In this document: one piece after another, positions 1 through 7,398 of the stretch
Layout: every line of letters starts with the position of its first letter
Position numbering within the stretch: the stretch's first letter is position 1
From: Sphingobacterium nematocida
Lineage (GTDB): Bacteria; Bacteroidota; Bacteroidia; Sphingobacteriales; Sphingobacteriaceae
Reading direction: 5' to 3'
Assembly (NCBI RefSeq): GCF_900168125.1
Contig: NZ_FUZF01000014.1
Coordinates: 1 to 64,000, forward strand
DNA length: 64,000 bases
Program-made: the position numbers and the translations under genes
The notes under the pieces: model-generated
Database searches by the model: none
What the model was told of the DNA's origin: nothing
What the model saw: only the letters and a program-made list of their open reading frames with translations

Positions 1-288
1 ATATGGACCGTCTCCCTTGGAGAAGATGGCTATGGCCTTTTTTAGAATATCACGCTCTAACTCCGCATCTTTAAGTCGCTTACGCAAAACCCTCAGTTCC
101 TGTTCCTCGGGGCTTATCTTAGGATTGTCCGGGAGAACCTTATTACCATTGTAACGTGGGTTCCTGCGCCATTTACTAAGTAAACTGGGATCAATATCCA
201 ATTCGCCTGCAACTTCTGCTACTGAACCTTTAACAACGCTCAAATCGACCGCCATTATCTTAAATGAATCATCAAATTTTCTATGCAT
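1..288 (-). CDS. IS3-family transposase OrfA (partial, 3' end outside window)
   Basis: An open frame of 96 codons starts at ATG 288 and runs off the left edge. The first 60 residues form a helix-turn-helix of the IS3/IS911 OrfA kind, starting MHRKFDDSFKIMAVDL, with the recognition segment around ELDIDPSLLSKWRR. This is followed by a leucine-zipper-like helix (EEQELRVLRKRLKDAEL) and the typical ERDILKKAIAIFSK ending before the OrfA/OrfB frameshift zone. OrfA binds the terminal inverted repeats and, through programmed frameshifting, yields the OrfAB transposase. The frame is intact as far as visible. Activity cannot be judged without OrfB. Confidence 0.85.
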   Translation of the reverse strand, partial: MHRKFDDSFKIMAVDLSVVKGSVAEVAGELDIDPSLLSKWRRNPRYNGNKVLPDNPKISPEEQELRVLRKRLKDAELERDILKKAIAIFSKGDGPY

Positions 289-345
289 CTCTACAAATTT
301 ATAATTACTTATTAAATCTGTCTCGCATTAAAGGTAGCAACTCCA
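1..345 (-). mobile_element. IS3-family insertion sequence, left part missing (runs off window)
   Basis: The first 345 bases look like one end of an IS3-family element read on the minus strand. They hold the start of an OrfA-type transposase gene and about 57 bases of untranslated end. The outer end is placed near 345 because the minus strand there begins TGGAGTTGCTACC, fitting the TG...CA ends of this family, and because the neighbouring efflux adaptor reading frame stops resembling its family at the same point. The other end, OrfB and any target duplication lie outside the window, so the boundary is an estimate to within a few bases. Confidence 0.7.
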
Positions 346-640
346 GACTGATACGGAAGAGCGTCTGTCCCTTCTGAACAAAATCTCCCTCTTGGACGAG
401 GACTTCGGACAGATAACCTGTAACCTGTGGTTTGATTTCGATATTTACGATTCCCTCAATGGCTCCTGGATACTCTTTATGGGTATTTACATTCTCTACT
501 TCAAGGCGGATGAAATCCGTTTCTACAGCAGGCAATGCTTCATCATTTTGCTCTGATGCTGATTGTCCACAAGAGGTCATGAACAGAGCGATTGCCGATG
601 TAAAAATTAAAGCGGTTTTTACGTGATTCATTGTCATCAT
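305..640 (-). pseudogene. RND efflux periplasmic adaptor (HlyD/MFP family), truncated by the IS
   Basis: The product starts as a lipoprotein: a hydrophobic signal segment then FMTSC with the likely lipid-bearing cysteine at residue 21 if translation begins at the ATG at 631 (two further ATGs lie at 637 and 640). Next comes the first beta-barrel/lipoyl strand of a membrane fusion protein, with IKPQVTGYLSEVLVQEGDFV and KGQTLFRI, which pairs an inner-membrane RND pump with an outer-membrane channel. A full adaptor is about 350-400 residues; here the frame leaves the family after FRIS and ends 13 codons later inside the IS. The hairpin, second lipoyl half and barrel domains are missing, so it should be non-functional. 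The pump genes would be expected beyond the left edge. Confidence 0.8.
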
Positions 641-669
641 AGATTCTACTTCTTTGTATTTTAAGGATG

Positions 670-708
670 CAAATAAACGTAGACGTTTGATGTGATAATG
701 TTATTATC
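670..708 (-). promoter_or_regulatory. Possible promoter/operator ahead of the efflux adaptor (two palindromes)
   Basis: The 107-bp gap between the LytTR regulator stop and the adaptor start holds two perfect inverted repeats: AAACGT-AG-ACGTTT at 675-688 and GATAAT-GTT-ATTATC at 694-708. On the minus strand, TTTATTTG at 677-670 is one base off the Bacteroidetes -7 element TAnnTTTG and lies about 30 nt before the start codons. The first palindrome overlaps it, as an operator would. The palindromes are seen directly; the regulatory role is inferred. Confidence 0.35.
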
Positions 709-747
709 TTACTGAAGCGTAGAAAATGCAGACTGAAATGGAGGTGA

Positions 748-1497
748 TTAGTAACCTAACCAAGTTTTGAGTTGCGGTGCTTTCTCTCTGCTGACAATGA
801 TTTCAACATTGCTATCCCGTTTCAAAACAATTTTCAACTTTGAATTGAAGTAGTTGAAGATGCGTCCTATCGAATTAATATGTACGATGTATTGACGGTT
901 TGCACGAAAGAACAATTTAGGATCCAATTGTTTTTCTAATTCGTCCAAGGTCTGGGGGAGAATAACCTCGCTGTTGTCAGTGAGTGTAGCTTTGGTAATT
1001 CGTGATTCGGAAGAAAAATACTGTATGTCGTCGGCCATAACTGTTTTGAATTCGTCTCTATAAGGAACCAAGAATCGGGTACGGTATTCTTTTGGATGAA
1101 AAACCGAGAGTAATTTTTCAAAAGATTGTCGGTCCGAACCAGCGGTGATATAATCTAGCTTTTCAAAAGCTGCTACGAGTTCGTCCCGGTCTACCGGCTT
1201 TAGCAAATAGTCTACACTGTATTGCTTAAAGGCTTTGATGGCATATTCATCATATGCCGTCACAAAGATAATAGGGACGTCTATCTTGATCTGATTGAAG
1301 ATTTCAAAACTTAAGCCGTCTGAAAGCTTTATGTCCATCATTATGACGTTTGGGAATGGGTTGTTGGATAGCCATGCCACACTATCAACGATGCTTTCCA
1401 GTACTTCAAGAACAACAGCTTGCGGTCTGATTTCATGAATCAACCGCTTTAACCTTTCTGCATTAGGCTTTTCGTCTTCAATGATTAAGATGTTCAT
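748..1497 (-). CDS. LytTR-family DNA-binding response regulator
   Basis: The 249-residue protein has a receiver domain in the first 120 residues (NILIIEDE acidic pocket, phospho-acceptor Asp in VIMMDIKLSDG, conserved Thr in FVTAYDEYAIKAF, Lys in YLLKPVD). A LytTR DNA-binding domain fills the C-terminus (residues 140-249), with the FFRANRQYIVHINSI signature. Such regulators are phosphorylated by LytS/YehU-type kinases and bind short direct repeats. Its ATG overlaps the stop of the upstream kinase gene by 4 bp (1494-1497), so the two are translationally coupled. The truncated efflux adaptor follows 107 bp downstream, making regulation of that efflux operon a reasonable guess but unproven. Confidence 0.93.
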   Translation of the reverse strand: MNILIIEDEKPNAERLKRLIHEIRPQAVVLEVLESIVDSVAWLSNNPFPNVIMMDIKLSDGLSFEIFNQIKIDVPIIFVTAYDEYAIKAFKQYSVDYLLKPVDRDELVAAFEKLDYITAGSDRQSFEKLLSVFHPKEYRTRFLVPYRDEFKTVMADDIQYFSSESRITKATLTDNSEVILPQTLDELEKQLDPKLFFRANRQYIVHINSIGRIFNYFNSKLKIVLKRDSNVEIIVSREKAPQLKTWLGY

Positions 1498-2630
1498 ACA
1501 GTTTGTTTTAATAACGGTACAGTGACGCTGAATATTTGGTCATTAGATTCGATATGGGGTGGCGTAGCGTTCAATAGTTTGTAACGTCGAACGATATTAG
1601 ATATGCCTATTCCCGATGAAAGTGCGACAGTCTCGATAGGTCGTCGACTATTCTCAACAACGATACATTCTTGGTCGTTGGAGTATATCCGGATGATGAG
1701 CGGGGCTTTGCGAAGAGTCTTATTATGTTTCAACGCATTTTCTACCAACATCTGCAGCGTCATAGGAGGGATATAGAGTTGATTATAGGTTTTATCGATA
1801 TCTGTTTCGAAGCTGACACCTTCTCCAATACGTTGTTCCAGTAAAAATATATAAGCGTTGAGAAACTTGATTTCCTCCTCAAGTTGAACTAGATTCTTTT
1901 TGGAGTGAACGAGTAAATAACGATACAGCTTGGTGAAATTTTCGGCGTATTCGTGTCCCAGTTGTTGATCCGTTAATATAAGTTCCGACAATACACTGAG
2001 ATTGTTGAACACAAAATGAGGGTCCAACTGTAGTTTCAAGGATTGCAATTCGGCTTCTACAGCGAGCTGATTCAGTTCTACTGCGGTTAAAGCTGCATTT
2101 TTCCAACTTGCAATAAGATAATCCCCCGTGTTGATCGCCATAATCACAAAAGAAATGATTAGACTGACCACCAACCAGCGAATTCCTTCTATTGTATCTT
2201 CCACGGTAAGAGGCATATCCGCAGTCTGTTCATCTTCTAAAAAAGTGATAAAGAATAAGGTTTGAATGTAAAGAAGTATCAGCACGGTCACTAAAATTAC
2301 ACTGGATTCGATAACTAGTCTTTTTACGGGATTGTCTTTCCAGGATACAAAGTTGTTTAATCTTCTTCCGATTACGATACTGGCCTCGGATACGGAAAAA
2401 CAAAACAAAAATGAAATAATACAATCTGCTAACAGATATTTCCATCCGTGTTGAAAATAGTTTTGCCAATAGTCAGACAAAGGATCTATGATGTAAGACA
2501 CGATATTGTATAGAAAGAATGCCGATGTAGCAATGAGAATCCGTTTGCCCATATCGGTAAAGAAAGCATCCTTGTGAGAAGCTGTATGATTGATTACTTT
2601 AAATTTGCTCTTCAATATCTTTGCTATCAA
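1494..2630 (-). CDS. LytS/YehU-type sensor histidine kinase
   Basis: The 378-residue membrane kinase has about four hydrophobic segments in the N-terminal half (around residues 32-50, 68-90, 108-130 and 152-170). A His_kinase domain follows with the phospho-acceptor histidine in LQLDPHFVFNNLSVLSEL near residue 199. An ATPase domain follows with MLVENALKHNK (N box) and the glycine-rich GIGISNIVRRY. This is the standard partner of LytTR regulators and the regulator gene follows with a 4-bp overlap. There is no obvious extracytoplasmic sensor domain, so the signal is probably read within the membrane. Start ATG 2630 gives a short cytoplasmic lead before the first membrane segment. Confidence 0.92.
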   Translation of the reverse strand: MIAKILKSKFKVINHTASHKDAFFTDMGKRILIATSAFFLYNIVSYIIDPLSDYWQNYFQHGWKYLLADCIISFLFCFSVSEASIVIGRRLNNFVSWKDNPVKRLVIESSVILVTVLILLYIQTLFFITFLEDEQTADMPLTVEDTIEGIRWLVVSLIISFVIMAINTGDYLIASWKNAALTAVELNQLAVEAELQSLKLQLDPHFVFNNLSVLSELILTDQQLGHEYAENFTKLYRYLLVHSKKNLVQLEEEIKFLNAYIFLLEQRIGEGVSFETDIDKTYNQLYIPPMTLQMLVENALKHNKTLRKAPLIIRIYSNDQECIVVENSRRPIETVALSSGIGISNIVRRYKLLNATPPHIESNDQIFSVTVPLLKQTV

Positions 2631-2954
2631 TTCGTTTCTTGTCTACAAAAATCCATAAAAAACCTGTATAAACCCACTTAAAGCCGATAAAAGTTAATTC
2701 ACTTCCAAAGCCAAGTTATTGTACTGTTGTTTCAAATATACGGTGCTGTCGTTCAGCTTCCCTGCTGTTTCCGAGTCAGACGAAAATATTTCATACTGAA
2801 ACGTGTGTAACCGCGTTTGAAACATTTATTTAAACTAGATACTATTTTTTGTTCTTTGGACTTTTTGTGCTTATTTTATACTTGTTTTATACCTCGTGGA
2901 AGTATTTGATAGGTCTATTCAATTATTCTAGAGGTGGCTTTAAGAAGAATACTT
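2631..2954. other. Intergenic region between divergent kinase and HD-PycTM operons
   Basis: About 320 bp separate the divergently transcribed LytTR-system genes and the HD-PycTM operon. I see no convincing gene. The left half is ordinary sequence that should hold the kinase promoter, though I cannot point to a clear element. The right half is AT-rich and holds the candidate rightward promoter listed separately. Confidence 0.6.
2855..2884 (+). promoter_or_regulatory. Candidate Bacteroidetes-type promoter for the five-gene operon
   Basis: TTTG at 2855-2858 is followed, after 18 bases, by TATACTTG at 2877-2884, one base off the TAnnTTTG -7 element of the Bacteroidetes primary sigma factor; the usual spacing is about 19. 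The start codon at 2955 would leave a leader of roughly 65 bases. A match of this quality can occur by chance in AT-rich DNA. Confidence 0.4.
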
Positions 2955-4136
2955 ATGGAATATGATCATATTATAGCACAGATACCTTACTTTATCAAAA
3001 AAAATGTACGACATTCTACAGAAGATGTGGCGTACTGTTTTCACGACGAGACCCATGTGTTAGATGTAGTAGCGGCTGTACGAGAGATGGCAGATTACTA
3101 CATGTTATCACCAAAAGATCGCTTTATTGTTATCTGTTCGGCCTATTTTCACGATATAGGTTATGTTACGGGAGGAGCCGATCAACATGAAGAGCGTAGT
3201 GCTGATTTTGCAGACGAGTTTCTGAAAGAAGTGAACGCTGAAGAAGATATTCGTCAGCAGGTGATCGCCTGTATCTTGGTGACTAAGATGCCACAACATC
3301 CCGAAGGCCTGTTACAGCAGATTGTATGTGATGCCGACCTGTTCCATTTGGGAGGAGTTAATTTCGCTGAACGCAATAAGCTAATGCGTAAAGAAGCCGA
3401 AATGGTCAAAGGAGAAGAAATAGATAAAAATCTCTGGAGAGCGCACACGATAAGACTAATGGAAAATCACCATTATCATACTAAGTATGCACAGGAAAGG
3501 CGAGAAAATATAAAGAAGGAGAATTTGAATGCTTTATTGGAGAAAAATAGTAAGACCAAAGGAGAAGCTGTCTCTAGGCAAAAGCCAATTAAAGTGGGAG
3601 GAAAAACACCAAGACCTGAGCGAGGAATTGAAACTATGTTTCGGATTACGTCTTCGAATAATCAACGATTGAGTGATATGGCCGACAATAAAGCGAATAT
3701 ATTGTTGACGGTCAACTCAATTATTCTATCTGTTGTTGCAGCAGGTCTATTACGAAAATTGGATAGCAACGAGCATCTCATTATACCGACGTTCATCCTA
3801 ATGACAGCTGTGGTCATTACTATGGTACTGGCTATATTGGCAACGATACCAAAGATTCCCAGTGGTTTCTTCAAAGAAGAAGAAGTTCAGAATAAGACGG
3901 TTAACTTGTTGTTTTTTGGTAATTTTTTTAAAATGCCTTTTGATGCCTATAAATCTGGAATGGAACAGGTAATGGAAGATAGTGGTTTTTTATATGGGAT
4001 GATGACCAAAGATGTATATTCTCAAGGGGTAGTGCTGGGACGAAAATACAGGTTACTTCGTTATGCTTACGGCATATTTATGTTTGGTTTAGTTTTATCA
4101 GTCATTGCTTTTTTTATAGCAATAATAACCTACTAG
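2955..4136 (+). CDS. HD phosphohydrolase fused to PycTM (Pycsar effector-like) membrane domain
   Basis: With the ATG at 2955 (an in-frame GTG at 2934 is less likely) the protein has 393 residues. Residues about 20-165 form an HD domain with metal-binding candidates in THVLDVV, the AYFHDIGY His-Asp pair, a following HEERSA and VCDADLFHLG; HD proteins hydrolyse phosphate esters, often of nucleotides. A charged linker (about 180-210) leads to a DUF5706/PycTM domain (about 215-393) with the hallmark RLSDMADNKANILL and hydrophobic helices near 247-265, 275-298 and 372-393. In Pycsar antiphage systems PycTM effectors act at the membrane in response to cCMP or cUMP. No pyrimidine cyclase gene is near. 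HD-PycTM fusions occur widely in Bacteroidetes and may have another role. The gene leads an operon; the next ATG is 4 bp after its stop. Confidence 0.85.
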   Translation: MEYDHIIAQIPYFIKKNVRHSTEDVAYCFHDETHVLDVVAAVREMADYYMLSPKDRFIVICSAYFHDIGYVTGGADQHEERSADFADEFLKEVNAEEDIRQQVIACILVTKMPQHPEGLLQQIVCDADLFHLGGVNFAERNKLMRKEAEMVKGEEIDKNLWRAHTIRLMENHHYHTKYAQERRENIKKENLNALLEKNSKTKGEAVSRQKPIKVGGKTPRPERGIETMFRITSSNNQRLSDMADNKANILLTVNSIILSVVAAGLLRKLDSNEHLIIPTFILMTAVVITMVLAILATIPKIPSGFFKEEEVQNKTVNLLFFGNFFKMPFDAYKSGMEQVMEDSGFLYGMMTKDVYSQGVVLGRKYRLLRYAYGIFMFGLVLSVIAFFIAIITY

Positions 4137-4140
4137 AGAT

Positions 4141-5049
4141 ATGATGACAAATAACTTAAAGAGCCCCATGAAGGGATTAAAGCCCCTTTTATGCCTAGTT
4201 TTCGGAATTGTTATTAATAGCCTTTGGGCCTGCAATTTCAACCTATCTAAGCAGGAAGAAACTATCATTGAGTCAGATACCAGCCAGTTTTCTTATACGT
4301 TGACTTCGGCTGAAGCCTTTACGATGCCGGCAGCATTGGATGAAGTCTCTGGGATCACCTATTTAACGGCTTTTCCCAATACGATTTTTGCGGTGCAGGA
4401 TGAAGAGGGCATTCTGTTTACATTTGATCTCCTTAAAGGGGAAGTTACAAATCAGTTCAAATTTGCTGGCCGTGGCGATTATGAAGGAATTGCCAGTGAT
4501 GGGAAGCGGTTCTTTGTATTGAAAAGCAATGGTGATATTTATAGCTTTCCGATAGGGGCGACCGACAACTCGAACGTGAAGCAGCATGTCGCTTTATTGC
4601 CAAATGGTGAGTATGAATCGATGGCCTATGATTTTCAAACGAATAAGTTATACCTGCTTTGTAAAAGCTGTAAAGAGGATAAGAAGGCAAAAACGACAAC
4701 AGGGTATGTGCTCAGCCTATCTTCTGACGGAGAGTTATTACTAGAAAAAACATTTGCGATACAAAATCAAGAAATAAGGAAGTTGGACAACACAATGGGC
4801 AAATCTTTCAAAGCTTCGGCAATGGCCAAACACCCCACAAAGGAAGAGTGGTATATTATCTCCTCTGTAGATAAAGCGCTTATTGTCACCAATAGCGATT
4901 TTGGCGTTCAGCAGGTAATCCGTTTCGAACGAAGTGCATTCGAACAACCTGAAGGACTGACATTCGACGAAGAGTTGAACTTATATATATCTAGTGAAGC
5001 GGGAAATAAGGCAGAAGCCAATATTTATAGGATAAAACCGAAAAAATAA
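4141..5049 (+). CDS. SdiA-regulated-type lipoprotein (YjiK-like beta-propeller)
   Basis: The 302-residue product has an N-terminal hydrophobic stretch ending in NSLWAC, a lipobox-like cysteine near residue 31, so it is probably a lipoprotein. The rest fits the SdiA-regulated/YjiK family: LDEVSGITYL near residue 67, then GDYEGIASDG, EYESMAYD and a late QPEGLTFDEELNLYISSEA. These are blade-like repeats in which a Glu-Gly-Ile/Leu unit recurs. The family's biochemical role is not established; the fold resembles phytase-like and strictosidine synthase-like propellers. It lies 4 bp after the HD-PycTM gene and 2 bp before the GAF gene, so it is part of the same operon. Confidence 0.75.
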   Translation: MMTNNLKSPMKGLKPLLCLVFGIVINSLWACNFNLSKQEETIIESDTSQFSYTLTSAEAFTMPAALDEVSGITYLTAFPNTIFAVQDEEGILFTFDLLKGEVTNQFKFAGRGDYEGIASDGKRFFVLKSNGDIYSFPIGATDNSNVKQHVALLPNGEYESMAYDFQTNKLYLLCKSCKEDKKAKTTTGYVLSLSSDGELLLEKTFAIQNQEIRKLDNTMGKSFKASAMAKHPTKEEWYIISSVDKALIVTNSDFGVQQVIRFERSAFEQPEGLTFDEELNLYISSEAGNKAEANIYRIKPKK

Positions 5050-5051
5050 GA

Positions 5052-7367
5052 ATGATAAAGACAAAAAATGTCTATATAAATAAATTAACTGCTGTAACAG
5101 AACAGGAAGGCGGATTGTCATTATCTAATTTTTACAATTGCTTGAGAACCTTCGATGAGACAGATACGGTCACTGATGGGATAACCCAGATGGTGGTAGA
5201 CCGTATTGAAGAGATGGAACGACGCAAAGGAAAACTGTCCTTAGACACTGCTCCCGAATTTTTAGAAGCATTTCAACTGATATTTGGCTGGGTAAATAAT
5301 TTGGCTGAACGCAAGACCATTGCATGGGGGCTATCTACGCCTATCCCATCCGTTTTATTTGCAGGGACAGCGCCGATGTATAGTTTGTTGGAAAAATCGC
5401 TACAGCCTGTCATCGATAACAACTCCAAATTATTTTGCAAAGACGCTATTTTTACCGATAATATCATGTACGAATTAGTACTTGATCGACTCTATGGAAT
5501 CCCTATGACAGGCACTCCCCATATCTACGAGTATGTTGATGAATCAGGAATAAAGAAATACGTACAACTAGCTATCGATTTTAGCTATGTTTCAGTACGG
5601 CCAAAAGCAGGACTGCCAAAAATAGACTTTTCTTGTATAAATAATCGGGAGATGTTGGAAGAGGCAAATATTCAACCTCTGTTGGAAAGTATACATTTGG
5701 ACAACTTTATTTTTGATGGGTTTTCCATGCTGCAGTTTACAGATGCAACGGTTGATTTTGTGATAGATCGGATTCAGGAGATGATTGCGGATTTTACCCA
5801 ATACACACGCACTGATTTTATAAATAGTCTTTTGGACAAAATTAAAAGTGTACTTGATAAGCAAGATGTAAATTGTTCCCTTTTTCCCATTTTGTATCTT
5901 AACGGTGTGCCTATTCTCAAAGAAGGTGTAGCTAAGAATTACCTGCTTTTTAATGACTATATCGATGGCAATTTAGATAATATTGAAGAGCACATCTTTA
6001 AATATTTAGAGGCGCCATTTGTCTTAGCCTATAATATAAATCCCGATTTTGATACACAGCACGAGTATTTTGTAGCGAAGATAGAATCTTTGGGAATACA
6101 TAGTTATGTCTGCTTTCCGCTCAAGCATCAAGGAGAACTTGTCGGTTTTCTAGAGTTGTATACGCGTGGTGATTCCCAGTTGACACCATCTATTTTAACG
6201 CGATTGTCACCTTTGTTTCCAGTGTTGACACTATTAGGCTACGACCTTCGCCTACGGTTCAAAAACAAGCTAGAGACCGTTATATTAGAGCATTACACTG
6301 CCCTGCAACCAGCGGTGCAGTGGCGATTCAACCAAGCTGCAGCCAAGTTTCTTAAAGACGATGAAAGTCAAAATGAACACCTAAACTTAGAACGAATCAC
6401 GTTTGCTGATGTGTATCCTTTATACGGTGGAGTTGATATTAAGGATTCGACCATTCTTCGCAATTTAGCCTTTAGAAAAGATAATAAGCGTCATCTGGAT
6501 AGGTTAGTAAAACTCATGAGTTACTTGCCTGCGGGGAGTTATCCTGACGCAGCAGCCTTGAACAGTTTTAATAGAAAGGTGGCTAAGGTAGAAACTTGGC
6601 TGGCTACAGATAATAGAGTCGAACACATGCACGATATCACAGCTTTTTTTCAAGAAGAGGTTCCGACCTTTATCTTAACATTAACGTGGTTGGATGCCGA
6701 ACTCGATAGACAGATCAAAGTATATGCTGAATACCTAGGCACCAATTATTACCAAGATGCTTTCGAAACATCGCTACAGGCTGTAAATACAGTCATCGGC
6801 AAAAATATAGGGCAGTTAAATGATTTTATCCAATCAAAGTTTCCTTCTTATTTTGAAAAGTTTAGAACAGACGGGATCGAATATGACTTTTATGTAGGAC
6901 AGTCTATTTCTCCGTCCATAGAATTTAATCCTGCGATCTTAAGGTTATTTCGGCAGCAACAGATTATATCCATGGCGCATATTTGTCGGCAGATTGCTCA
7001 GATGCAAGATACACTGCAGGTTAATATGGATACTACCCAACTTATTTTTGTCCACCCCAAAGCAATCGATATTTCGTTTAGAGATGACGAAAGGCGATTC
7101 GATGTCGAAGGAGGATACAATATCCGCTATCAGATGATAAAAAAGCGAATCGACAAAGTATTGGTTCGGGGTACAAAAGAAAGACTCGTTCAGCCTGGCA
7201 AAATAGCGGTCGTCGTACAGGGGGAAGCTGAAGTTTCTATTTTGATAGAGGACCTCCTTTCTGTCGCTAACCAAGGACTAATTGAGGCTCATGTCGAAGA
7301 ATTGGTGTTAGAAGAGCTTCAAGGCGTCAGTGGTTTACGCGCTTTGCGTGTCAACGTAATATCATGA
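5052..7367 (+). CDS. GAF-domain cytoplasmic protein, 771 residues
   Basis: This large protein has no signal peptide or membrane segment. One region, about residues 310-400, reads as a GAF sensory domain (HSYVCFPLKHQGELVGFLELYTRG is its core; the central part is PLKHQGELVGFLEL). The regions on either side are helical and match no family I can name. Proteins of this length and design, annotated only as GAF domain-containing, are found in Bacteroidetes. GAF domains bind small molecules such as cyclic nucleotides, which is suggestive next to an HD-PycTM gene, but no ligand residues can be assigned. Translation starts 2 bp after the previous stop, indicating coupling. Confidence 0.7.
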   Translation: MIKTKNVYINKLTAVTEQEGGLSLSNFYNCLRTFDETDTVTDGITQMVVDRIEEMERRKGKLSLDTAPEFLEAFQLIFGWVNNLAERKTIAWGLSTPIPSVLFAGTAPMYSLLEKSLQPVIDNNSKLFCKDAIFTDNIMYELVLDRLYGIPMTGTPHIYEYVDESGIKKYVQLAIDFSYVSVRPKAGLPKIDFSCINNREMLEEANIQPLLESIHLDNFIFDGFSMLQFTDATVDFVIDRIQEMIADFTQYTRTDFINSLLDKIKSVLDKQDVNCSLFPILYLNGVPILKEGVAKNYLLFNDYIDGNLDNIEEHIFKYLEAPFVLAYNINPDFDTQHEYFVAKIESLGIHSYVCFPLKHQGELVGFLELYTRGDSQLTPSILTRLSPLFPVLTLLGYDLRLRFKNKLETVILEHYTALQPAVQWRFNQAAAKFLKDDESQNEHLNLERITFADVYPLYGGVDIKDSTILRNLAFRKDNKRHLDRLVKLMSYLPAGSYPDAAALNSFNRKVAKVETWLATDNRVEHMHDITAFFQEEVPTFILTLTWLDAELDRQIKVYAEYLGTNYYQDAFETSLQAVNTVIGKNIGQLNDFIQSKFPSYFEKFRTDGIEYDFYVGQSISPSIEFNPAILRLFRQQQIISMAHICRQIAQMQDTLQVNMDTTQLIFVHPKAIDISFRDDERRFDVEGGYNIRYQMIKKRIDKVLVRGTKERLVQPGKIAVVVQGEAEVSILIEDLLSVANQGLIEAHVEELVLEELQGVSGLRALRVNVIS

Positions 7368-7398
7368 TGAATAGAGGGTATGATAAAATACAAAAGAT

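Noticed and set aside
2934..2954. GTG start for the HD-PycTM protein
   Set aside because: The ATG at 2955 is a better start and the seven extra residues have no conserved pattern.
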